This document shows positions 49,109-55,445 of a stretch of DNA of 55,445 bases, piece by piece. The DNA lies in IMG/VR virus record IMGVR_UViG_3300043654_000004, positions 1 to 55,445 of that record; one strand, written 5' to 3'. The notes under the pieces were generated by a model. The model was not told the origin of the DNA. It searched no databases and saw only the letters and a list, made by a program, of their open reading frames with translations. Position 1 is the first letter of the stretch. The number at the start of each line of letters is the position of its first letter. This DNA is from a virus. The translations under genes and the position numbers were made by a program.

Positions 49109-49495
49109 ATGATTATTGCACTTGCTGGCACATATACACTATACGAGACGATTAAGTTTTGGTTGCCGTTAGTAACCGTAGGCGGCATTGTCATAAAAGC
49201 CTATCTTTCTGCCAAGAAAGGAATTGGCGAATGGGCGCATTCTTTACTTACAAATCACCTTTCACATATTGAACAAGCCACAGTAAGTACAAAAGAAGAG
49301 ACTGTACGCACGAATCAAATTCTGGCCGACTCGGGCAAACATTACGAAACAGTCGTAAATAAACTTGATACGGCGTTTGAGACGATTAACGCGCATCAAG
49401 AACGGCAAATGGCCGTTTGGGACGGAGTAACTAAGACGCTAGCCATTCTTGAAGATCGATCTAATCGGCCACGTATCCGGGCAAGGAAAGCATAA
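49109..49495 (+). CDS. Membrane-anchored coiled-coil protein
   Basis: The 128-residue protein has a hydrophobic N-terminal segment (about residues 1-30, including FWLPLVTVGGIVIKAYL) then a long polar helix (about 40-105) and a basic tail (RIRARKA). This layout fits a holin/antiholin or inner-membrane spanin component. The ~100 bp before it hold no gene. No family recognised. Confidence 0.55.
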   Translation: MIIALAGTYTLYETIKFWLPLVTVGGIVIKAYLSAKKGIGEWAHSLLTNHLSHIEQATVSTKEETVRTNQILADSGKHYETVVNKLDTAFETINAHQERQMAVWDGVTKTLAILEDRSNRPRIRARKA

Positions 49496-49786
49496 ATGCA
49501 AAGATCAAAAGTAAAGATTGAATCGAATAACGATCAAGTTCATACTCAGCTTCAAGGAATGGCAACGAAGGAACACGATACGATTGTATCTCGTACAACG
49601 GGTCGGACGCATGAGATACAATTAGGCCCGCAAGGAGGCGGTAAGGTTCCAAAGAATCCATTTGCTTCGTTGGCCCAAGCTGGCTATATGCATAGCCATC
49701 CCGAGATTCTTGGAAAGGCAGGATTGAAAGAATGGGATGCCGCAACAAAGGGAAAGCATCTGCCTAAACATGTAAAGGGGAAGTAA
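49496..49786 (+). CDS. Hypothetical basic protein
   Basis: The 96-residue protein starts directly at the preceding stop and is rich in Gly, Lys and Gln, ending in a strongly basic tail (KGKHLPKHVKGK). It is soluble-looking, with H-S-H-P (about 65). Its stop overlaps the next start (TAATG). Function unknown. Confidence 0.6.
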   Translation: MQRSKVKIESNNDQVHTQLQGMATKEHDTIVSRTTGRTHEIQLGPQGGGKVPKNPFASLAQAGYMHSHPEILGKAGLKEWDAATKGKHLPKHVKGK

Positions 49787-50055
49787 TGGCCGACGACATT
49801 GTACTTGGGGCAAAACAATTCCCTAATCCAAACAACATAAAACCAAAGTGGGATACCGAGCCTAGATCGGTAGATGAACCCGTAGGCGCAAAGATGAGTA
49901 TTGAAAATGCGCCAGCTGACCCAGAAAAAGCTAATGGGCTTCTTCCGAAAGAACATCCCTTAGAGGAACATTTTAGAAAACCCTCTGGAGTGCGACATCC
50001 GCTCGGGCAAGGCGTTCCAAAGAATCATCCAGCAATAAAAATTTCAAACAATTAA
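49786..50055 (+). CDS. Hypothetical Pro/Lys-rich protein
   Basis: The 89-residue protein is Pro, Lys and Asn-rich and likely disordered, with a E-H-P-L-E-E-H-F-R-K-P middle. It is coupled to the upstream gene by TAATG. No family recognised. Confidence 0.55.
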   Translation: MADDIVLGAKQFPNPNNIKPKWDTEPRSVDEPVGAKMSIENAPADPEKANGLLPKEHPLEEHFRKPSGVRHPLGQGVPKNHPAIKISNN

Positions 50056-50137
50056 GATTTTGTTTCACGCTGAACAGAGGGGCCTTCGGGCGCAGCGTCA
50101 GCTAGTAATGCTCTGGTCCGAGCTAGCTTGGAGTAGT

Positions 50138-50512
50138 ATGTTTAATTTTCTTCGTAGAACTTCGCTTTATATCGTTGCAATTCCTCTACTATTTACATTT
50201 TTAGGCGCTGCATCCAATCAATTAGTATTAATAGCTAATCATGATACGTTTCCTGTCATGGTTAATTCGACTAAACTTGCTGCATTTCAAGCAGGTAACT
50301 CGGGAGATGGGCCACTTCTTGCTCCGGGAATGCTTGACGACACACACTGTATCATGACTAAAGATACCCATCTTAACTTCCTTGCTGATATTTTTGATTT
50401 TGAAGACGGTGTTTATAGTATTGGCGACCTTAGTAGTGAATTAGGTGCAGCAATTTGGCCGTATTCAATTTTTATTTGGGCTTTTGCAGTAATTCGTAAA
50501 TTACAAGGATAA
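50138..50512 (+). CDS. Two-segment membrane protein with conserved periplasmic core
   Basis: The 124-residue protein starts at ATG after TTGGAG. A longer frame from 50060 is rejected. It has a membrane segment near the N-terminus (about 8-28, YIVAIPLLFTFLGAASNQLVL) and another near the C-terminus (about 98-118). Between is a polar core, D-T-H-C-I-M-T-K-D-T-H-L-N-F-L-A-D-I-F-D-F. The arrangement suggests a small inner-membrane protein that exposes the core to one side. A superinfection or lysis role is possible but unproven. Confidence 0.6.
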   Translation: MFNFLRRTSLYIVAIPLLFTFLGAASNQLVLIANHDTFPVMVNSTKLAAFQAGNSGDGPLLAPGMLDDTHCIMTKDTHLNFLADIFDFEDGVYSIGDLSSELGAAIWPYSIFIWAFAVIRKLQG

Positions 50513-50523
50513 ACAGGAGTAAT

Positions 50524-51300
50524 ATGTCATTAATTCAATTAGGTGCGGGTAATACACCTATACAAACATTTGTGAGTTGGAAAGACCCAGATGGTGATCC
50601 ACTTATCTCTATTAATAGAGATGGAACTGTTACGACTCAGGGTGTAACTTATGGTGATGGAACTAAACAGACGACAGCTTCGTCTGGCGGAGGCTCGCCT
50701 AATTTGACAGCGTTGGCAGGTTTCTGGACGCCTGTTGGAGATACGGGCATTCTTCCTTTATTTGGTTCGCCTTCGGCTGCTGCAACTATTACTTTAACCA
50801 CTATGGGCATTAGTACTGCGGGTACGGTTTATTGTTTTATGTTTGAAACTACTCAAAGTCGTACAATCGGTCATGTTGTTCTTGGAGTTGATAACTCTCA
50901 AGCCGCTACCCATATCAATGTAGGAATTGCTAATTCGTCTGGCACATTACTCTTCGACGCAGGGGCAATTTCTACAGCATCTCCAGTCGTTGTTAGTACA
51001 TCGTTGACTTCTTCTATCATTCTCCCTGCTGGAGTTTATTATTTACTATTATCGCCGGATACTAGTAGTGAAACAGTAAAATTGACTCAATCATTTTTTG
51101 GATTTTCTACACAAGGATTGACTATGCAGACTATGCTTAATACTAATGCAAATCGCATAGGAATTGCAGCTAACGTTTGTAGCGGTTCTGGAGCAACCCA
51201 AGCGCTACCTTCGACATTAGGGGTCATTACAGCAAACAATACGCTTGGCAATGCAGGAACTGGTACGGCGGCACTTCCAATGATATTTTTTGAGCCATAA
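50524..51300 (+). CDS. Tail fibre-like protein
   Basis: The 258-residue protein has N-terminal R-D-G-T-V-T-T-Q-G-V-T-Y-G-D-G-T-K-Q-T (about residues 37-55), a motif common in phage tail-fibre ends, then a beta-rich Thr/Ser/Gly body like a receptor-binding head. It follows a membrane protein and precedes a spanin-like gene. Start ATG after ACAGGAGTAAT. Confidence 0.7.
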   Translation: MSLIQLGAGNTPIQTFVSWKDPDGDPLISINRDGTVTTQGVTYGDGTKQTTASSGGGSPNLTALAGFWTPVGDTGILPLFGSPSAAATITLTTMGISTAGTVYCFMFETTQSRTIGHVVLGVDNSQAATHINVGIANSSGTLLFDAGAISTASPVVVSTSLTSSIILPAGVYYLLLSPDTSSETVKLTQSFFGFSTQGLTMQTMLNTNANRIGIAANVCSGSGATQALPSTLGVITANNTLGNAGTGTAALPMIFFEP

Positions 51301-51316
51301 TTGATTTAGGAGGAGT

Positions 51317-52027
51317 ATGTTACAAATTAGCAATTACATAAAATCGCATGAAAAGTTATTGATATTTATTCTCGCTTTTGTTCTTATCTATTTAGCAATT
51401 GGTCAAATTGAGGCTATAATCGCTAAACATGACAAGGCTAATTTGACGGCTCAACAAGCAGTTCTTCAGTCTCAAGTTGAGAAAAATAACGCGCTAGCCA
51501 TACAAGTACAGCAACAAACGGCCCTTTATCAAGCTCTTGCAGACAAAGTAAGTCAACAGAACACAGCCCTAGAACAAGCGAATATCGCTCTTGTCTCTGC
51601 TTTGACGAAACAACAGAAGACAGATTCGACAATGACGCCTTCGGAGTTGACCCAACGTTGGCGTGATCTTGTTCCGATGGCTAGCCCTTCGCTTACAGCG
51701 AATGGCGTAACGTTAGATGATGCAAGCGCGGTCGCAACAGTTCAGCAGCTTGAACTTATCCCGGTACAACAACAAGAAATTACATCTCTACAGACTGAAT
51801 TAAAGGGCGACCATGATGTAATTTCCGCAGCAAATGCGGAAATCAGCACACAAAAGTTGCGTATAGACGGGTTAAACTTACAGATTATAGATGAAACAAA
51901 AGTATGTTCTGCCCAAGTTGCTACAGTTAAAGCGGAAGCCGCCAAAAGTAAACGGCGTTGGTTTATAGCAGGTTTCACGGCGGGTTTTGTTGTCAAAGTC
52001 GCTTCAAAAATATTAGGAAAATTTTAA
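51317..52027 (+). CDS. Spanin-like protein with long periplasmic coiled coil
   Basis: The 236-residue protein has an N-terminal membrane segment (about 14-33), a long Gln/Ala-rich coiled coil (about 45-100), a second helical stretch, and a C-terminal hydrophobic segment after R-R-W (about 217-233). A membrane-anchored periplasmic coiled coil is the plan of inner-membrane spanins. The second terminal segment is unusual. Start ATG after TTAGGAGGAG. Confidence 0.6.
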   Translation: MLQISNYIKSHEKLLIFILAFVLIYLAIGQIEAIIAKHDKANLTAQQAVLQSQVEKNNALAIQVQQQTALYQALADKVSQQNTALEQANIALVSALTKQQKTDSTMTPSELTQRWRDLVPMASPSLTANGVTLDDASAVATVQQLELIPVQQQEITSLQTELKGDHDVISAANAEISTQKLRIDGLNLQIIDETKVCSAQVATVKAEAAKSKRRWFIAGFTAGFVVKVASKILGKF

Positions 52028-52038
52028 AGGAGATTATT

Positions 52039-52515
52039 TTGCCCGAAGGACTCGTAAGAAGCGGGGACTATCGTTCTGGAACGCCCATCGTTATACCACA
52101 CCAATACGGTACTCCAGTCAATGTTCCTGAACCGCAAGGAAACGTCAATCCACAGTCGAATACGACACTGAATTCAAATCCTGTGACTTGGACACCCACC
52201 CCTTCACATTTCGGAGATGGTGTAGGATTTAGCCTTCAAGCAGTTCCGCCTATTATCATAGTTGCCCGAAGTACGACAGGTAATACAGCGATTAATGTAA
52301 CAGAGTTAGGCGGATTTTCTGGAAGTGTGACATTGACATATTCTGGTGCTCCAACAGGAACGACAGTCGCTTTTGCGCCGCCTTCTACAAGTACAACATC
52401 AACAGCTACGGCTACCGTAGGGGCGGGTACAGTTGTAGGTAAATATACGATTACAGTTACTGGAACTTCAGGAACAGAAGTTGAGAATACGAATATTCAT
52501 CTTGTTGTAATTTAG
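52039..52515 (+). CDS. Ig-like surface protein of 'FSGSVTLT' type
   Basis: The 158-residue protein starts at TTG after AAAGGAGA. The C-terminal ~90 residues read like the bacterial surface module G-G-F-S-G-S-V-T-L-T ... G-x-P-T-G-T ... S-T-T-S-T-A-T ... G-K-Y-T-I-T-V-T-G-T-S-G, a pattern abundant in surface proteins of soil bacteria, notably Acidobacteria. It may be a tail or head decoration. The host hint is weak. Confidence 0.65.
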   Translation: MPEGLVRSGDYRSGTPIVIPHQYGTPVNVPEPQGNVNPQSNTTLNSNPVTWTPTPSHFGDGVGFSLQAVPPIIIVARSTTGNTAINVTELGGFSGSVTLTYSGAPTGTTVAFAPPSTSTTSTATATVGAGTVVGKYTITVTGTSGTEVENTNIHLVVI

Positions 52516-52523
52516 GAGGAGAT

Positions 52524-52910
52524 ATGTGGATTTTTGAAAGTTCAACTGGTAAATTATACGATCCATTAGGCAATATTGCCGGGAATGGATATGCAGGCGG
52601 AGATTGCGGTCTTCATCCTGAAGGAATTAATAATCCAAATTTACAAGATCAACATAATATAGGCCCAACTCCTGAAGGGTTGTATACAATAGGAACGCCC
52701 GTTGAAGGTACACATCTCGGCCCCTTTGCGATGCCATTGACTCCTGATGCTAATAATAACATGTTTGGACGGTCGGGCTTTTATATGCATGGAGATACTA
52801 ACCCAAGCGGCCATGCTTCAGACGGTTGTATTATTATGCCTAGAACAGTGCGTAATGCAGTTTGGGCAAGTTCAGATCATAGATTACAAGTTATTGCGGT
52901 CAAATCTTAG
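52524..52910 (+). CDS. L,D-transpeptidase-like (tlde1/DUF2778-type) cell-wall protein
   Basis: The 128-residue protein has the L,D-transpeptidase-type active site pieces: Y-M-H-G-D (about 88-92) and H-A-S-D-G-C-I-I-M (about 97-105), with Cys as nucleophile. The core before it includes P-x-P-E-G-L-Y. It lacks a signal peptide. It could trim or cross-link peptidoglycan stems during lysis or entry, or block superinfection. Start ATG after GGAGGAG. Confidence 0.8.
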   Translation: MWIFESSTGKLYDPLGNIAGNGYAGGDCGLHPEGINNPNLQDQHNIGPTPEGLYTIGTPVEGTHLGPFAMPLTPDANNNMFGRSGFYMHGDTNPSGHASDGCIIMPRTVRNAVWASSDHRLQVIAVKS

Positions 52911-52917
52911 GAGGATT

Positions 52918-53193
52918 GTGTTAATTATATTGTGTACACTAGCGAATGTCATTTTATTGGCCGGATCAATACAAACTTATCGTGTTGTGCGAAATCAAGT
53001 AAAAACGGCTGAAGCTCACGCTAATAATTCAGCTAATGCCGCAGACGCTGCGAATAGTCATGCTTATTATGCTCAAGAACAAGCAGTTCAAGCCGAGGAG
53101 TACAGTAAAGAAACACAACACTTTGCTGGTGTTCGGTTAGTCGCGCCTACAAATTTTTCTGGCGAAGGAAGTAATATCGGAAAGAAGCGTTAA
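52918..53193 (+). CDS. Small membrane-anchored coiled-coil protein
   Basis: The 91-residue protein starts at GTG after AGGAGGATT. A hydrophobic N-terminus (VLIILCTLANVILLAGSIQ) is followed by an Ala/Asn/Glu-rich helix (about 30-65). It may be a second spanin or a membrane anchor. A longer frame from 52747 lies in another frame of the previous gene and is rejected. Confidence 0.6.
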   Translation: MLIILCTLANVILLAGSIQTYRVVRNQVKTAEAHANNSANAADAANSHAYYAQEQAVQAEEYSKETQHFAGVRLVAPTNFSGEGSNIGKKR

Positions 53194-53510
53194 TGAATAC
53201 AAGCCCACGTCAACAATATCCCGGAAGTACCGAAGCAAGTTGGCATCCTGTGACACTAACAGCGGGTACGAACCTTGGCATATCCGGGCTACCGACTTAT
53301 CAGGTCAAAGTCTATGCCATCGTTCTTTCAGCCGCAGCCTCAGTAAATATCACACTCCTTGACGGCGCAAATCCGTTTACCGGAGCAATGCCAACGACCG
53401 CATTCGCTTTTGATACAGAAGACAAACCTTTCATCTGTTCGGTCGGCAATAATTTTAATATTCAATCTACAGGAAATGCAGCAGGGGCGATTTTTGCGAG
53501 CATTAATTAG
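53193..53510 (+). CDS. Small beta-rich structural protein
   Basis: The 105-residue protein overlaps the previous stop (TAATG) and is an all-beta, Ala/Thr/Gly-rich sequence (QVKVYAIVLSAAASVNITLLDG). Likely a small fibre-associated or decoration protein. No family recognised. Confidence 0.6.
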   Translation: MNTSPRQQYPGSTEASWHPVTLTAGTNLGISGLPTYQVKVYAIVLSAAASVNITLLDGANPFTGAMPTTAFAFDTEDKPFICSVGNNFNIQSTGNAAGAIFASIN

Positions 53511-53519
53511 GGAGTCATT

Positions 53520-55445
53520 TTGAGTTATATTCAAAATAGCGTGAGTGGCAGCAGTGGAACGGTCACCAGTGTAACGTTTACAGGAGACGGAGTTGTTCTT
53601 TCTTCTACGCCTAGCGCTCCGGTTACTACTTCAGGAACGTTAACCGCGACTCTTAATACACAGACTGCCAATACCGTTCTTGCTGGACCTACTTCTGGCG
53701 GTGCAGTTACGCCTACCTTTCGCACTTTAGTAGCTGCTGATCTTCCCGTAGGAACCGGAACTGTTACATCGTTTAGCGCAGGTAACCTTTCTCCTTTATT
53801 TACTACATCTGTAGCTACTCCTACAACTACACCTGCTTTGAGTTTTGCACTAACTAACGCAGGAGGTGGAACTGTCTTTGGCAACAATACCGCCTCAGCA
53901 GGAGCGCCAAGCTACACAATTGCTCCCGTTCTAGGAATCCCCGGTACTTCTACAGGGTCTATCGCCATCGCTAGTTCTACTGCTTCGGGCAAGTTTACAT
54001 TAACCGCCCCGGCAAATGCCGCCACTCCAACTCTAACTCTACCAACAACGAGTAACGTCCTTGCAGGTCAATTTGCTGGAGACGGCACTGTTCTTAGTGC
54101 AACTCTTGCTGTAGCATCTGCCGCAGGTACAGTAACCGCCTCTCTTGCTAACGCAGGCGGAGGGACGGTCCTTGGAAATAATACTACTGGATCAACAACT
54201 CCGACTTATTCTATTGCGCCAGTCTTAGGAATTCCCGGAACGTCAACTGGAACAATTGCCCTTGCTAGTTCGACAGCCTCTGGTAAATTTACATTGACTG
54301 CGCCTGCTAGCGCAGCTACGCCTACTCTAACACTACCAACCACGACTAATGTTCTTGCAGGACAATTAGCAGGCGATGGAACAGTCTTCAGCGCATCTCT
54401 TGTAACCGCTTCCGCAGCAGGAACGATTACACTTCCAACTCCACAAAATCAGACGGCCAATACTTTCTTTGCAGGGCCTACTTCTGGAGGGGCCGCTGCA
54501 CCTACATTCCGGGCAATAGTAAATGCTGACATTCCGTCTGGAACGGTGTTGTGGAATCAAATCGGCTCAGCTACTGGAAATCTTAGTCTTTCTAATGCTG
54601 GAAATACGACGACATTTAATCAAACATCAGCCGTAGCATGGCTATGGTCGAATACAACAGCCGCAGTCTCTGGAACGGCTCAGTCTTCTCCCTTACTTGA
54701 ATTAGCAGGGCAAGTATTTTCAGGCATAGGTTCAAACACAAGCACTTGGACTGTGCAAAATGTATGTTCTAATAGCACAACAATTGAAGGCACTAGCGAA
54801 TTAGTTTTTTTACAAACAAATTCTGGTAGTTTGCAACAGTCGTGGGCTTTAGACGTACAACAAGTCGCCTTCGGAAATGGAAGTACTGGTGGCCCTTTTG
54901 TGGGCGGAGGTTTTGGTTTTAGTGGGACCAAAGCGACAGGTTCTAGTTACCCAGATATGATCGTTGGAGAAGGGTCTGGTAATTTTTCATTAGTACCGTC
55001 TTCTTCTACTTCTGTAAACGTCGGTTCTACCTTAAATTTTTATAGTAATGCAGCCACCACTACTAATTCTAAAACTTGGGTTATTACATCTGGCCAAAAT
55101 AATGCTACTGGAAACGTAAATTTCACCGTACAACCTTCTCAAAATATAAATGGTAATATAATAACGTTAGCTTGCGCAAATGGAACTTACAGCGCTAAAC
55201 CCGGAATTACTTTAGGAGGTAATGGCGGAGGCAATTCTAAGAATTTCGCCGCGACTAGCGGGGTTAATCAAATTGCTGTTTCAGTCGGAGGTATTTCAGG
55301 CGCAGGCGCAGTTACTTTTAATCCTGCTTCTGGTACAGCTACGTTTACAGCTTTTGCAGTTCAACCTGTCATTAATCAAACTAGTACAGCTTCAGGAAGT
55401 TATACAGGAATTCTTCTTTCTGTTACAGAAACTTCTCTTAAAGGG
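53520..55445 (+). CDS. Long tail fibre with tandem repeats, C-terminus cut by window edge
   Basis: An open frame from a TTG start (53520; GGGAGTCATT upstream) runs 642 codons to the edge with no stop. It is Thr/Ser/Gly/Ala-rich. A 98-residue unit is repeated in tandem (about 53856-54149 and 54150-54443), each with G-N-N-T, P-V-L-G-I-P-G-T-S-T-G and G-K-F-T-L-T-A-P. A second short repeat (A-N-T-x-x-A-G-P-T-S-G-G-A ... P-T-F-R) flanks these. The rest is beta-rich. This is a typical fibre with repeated shaft segments. The missing end would hold the receptor-binding tip or a chaperone. Confidence 0.8.
   Translation, partial: MSYIQNSVSGSSGTVTSVTFTGDGVVLSSTPSAPVTTSGTLTATLNTQTANTVLAGPTSGGAVTPTFRTLVAADLPVGTGTVTSFSAGNLSPLFTTSVATPTTTPALSFALTNAGGGTVFGNNTASAGAPSYTIAPVLGIPGTSTGSIAIASSTASGKFTLTAPANAATPTLTLPTTSNVLAGQFAGDGTVLSATLAVASAAGTVTASLANAGGGTVLGNNTTGSTTPTYSIAPVLGIPGTSTGTIALASSTASGKFTLTAPASAATPTLTLPTTTNVLAGQLAGDGTVFSASLVTASAAGTITLPTPQNQTANTFFAGPTSGGAAAPTFRAIVNADIPSGTVLWNQIGSATGNLSLSNAGNTTTFNQTSAVAWLWSNTTAAVSGTAQSSPLLELAGQVFSGIGSNTSTWTVQNVCSNSTTIEGTSELVFLQTNSGSLQQSWALDVQQVAFGNGSTGGPFVGGGFGFSGTKATGSSYPDMIVGEGSGNFSLVPSSSTSVNVGSTLNFYSNAATTTNSKTWVITSGQNNATGNVNFTVQPSQNINGNIITLACANGTYSAKPGITLGGNGGGNSKNFAATSGVNQIAVSVGGISGAGAVTFNPASGTATFTAFAVQPVINQTSTASGSYTGILLSVTETSLKG
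53856..54443 (+). repeat. Tandem 294-bp repeat inside the tail fibre
   Basis: Two copies of 98 codons share nearly all of G-I-P-G-T-S-T-G, S-S-T-A-S-G-K-F-T-L-T-A-P, T-P-T-L-T-L-P-T-T and G-D-G-T-V. Third-base differences are frequent, so the duplication is not recent. Repeat number may vary between relatives. Confidence 0.8.

Noticed and set aside
53531-54931. Minus-strand ORFs under the tail fibre
   Set aside because: They arise from repetitive Thr/Ala-rich coding DNA and lack start sites. The plus strand has one continuous frame.

Overview
This window is part of the genome of a tailed double-stranded DNA phage with podovirus-like morphogenesis genes. It carries a large terminase, portal, scaffold-like protein, major capsid protein, tail-tube/needle-type proteins, three long internal (ejection-type) virion proteins and tail fibres. 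No integrase, RNA polymerase or holin/endolysin pair of a well-known phage is seen. Promoters are standard sigma70 type (TTGACA, 17 bp, TATAAT-like), ribosome binding sites are strong (GGAGG) and TTG/GTG starts are common. The host cannot be fixed from sequence. A circularly permuted tmRNA recalls Alphaproteobacteria and a few other lineages, whereas an Ig-like surface domain near the right end recalls proteins common in Acidobacteria.

Layout. (1) 1-5009, leftward: a divergent promoter pair at 5062-5133 drives an SSB-like protein, an AEP-type primase, a family A DNA polymerase and a small coupled gene. These are followed by a tmRNA in circularly permuted order with its own promoter, then a secreted protein cut by the window edge. 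Seven 9-bp AT-rich repeats lie between primase and polymerase. (2) 5178-6418, rightward: small early proteins and a strongly structured stretch. (3) 6428-13135: a compact, overlapping cluster of nine sugar and methyl-transfer genes (two GT31-like, one GT17-like, three GT2-like, two methyltransferases, one nucleotide-sugar epimerase). (4) 13138-16803: a surface protein, a SprT-like protease, small proteins, a dual-specificity phosphatase. (5) 16814-25465: terminase, portal, scaffold-like protein and capsid. The portal is split by one group I intron and the capsid gene by two; the capsid introns hold a frameshifted HNH gene and an intact LAGLIDADG gene. (6) 25635-44986: Ig-like proteins, neck/tail proteins, a 1387-residue modular tail protein with a PA14-like domain, a GNAT protein, a free HNH endonuclease and three internal virion proteins. 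(7) 45000-55445: two promoters of nearly identical design with structured leaders, lysis candidates, a phosphoesterase, nucleotide-metabolism genes, spanin-like and membrane proteins, an L,D-transpeptidase-like protein and a repeat-bearing fibre that runs off the right edge.

How it fits together. Replication is transcribed leftward from the central divergent promoters. The glycosylation cluster lies in the rightward direction directly before virion genes rich in Ser/Thr surface modules, so modification of virion proteins or of host glycans is plausible but unproven. Homing elements have heavily colonised this genome: three introns, one intact free-standing HNH, one intact LAGLIDADG, and three decayed endonuclease genes (a GIY-YIG remnant, a frameshifted HNH, an HNH with its core deleted). 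The most unusual items are the permuted tmRNA in a phage, the three-intron capsid/portal arrangement with one intron apparently ending in A, and the glycosylation island.
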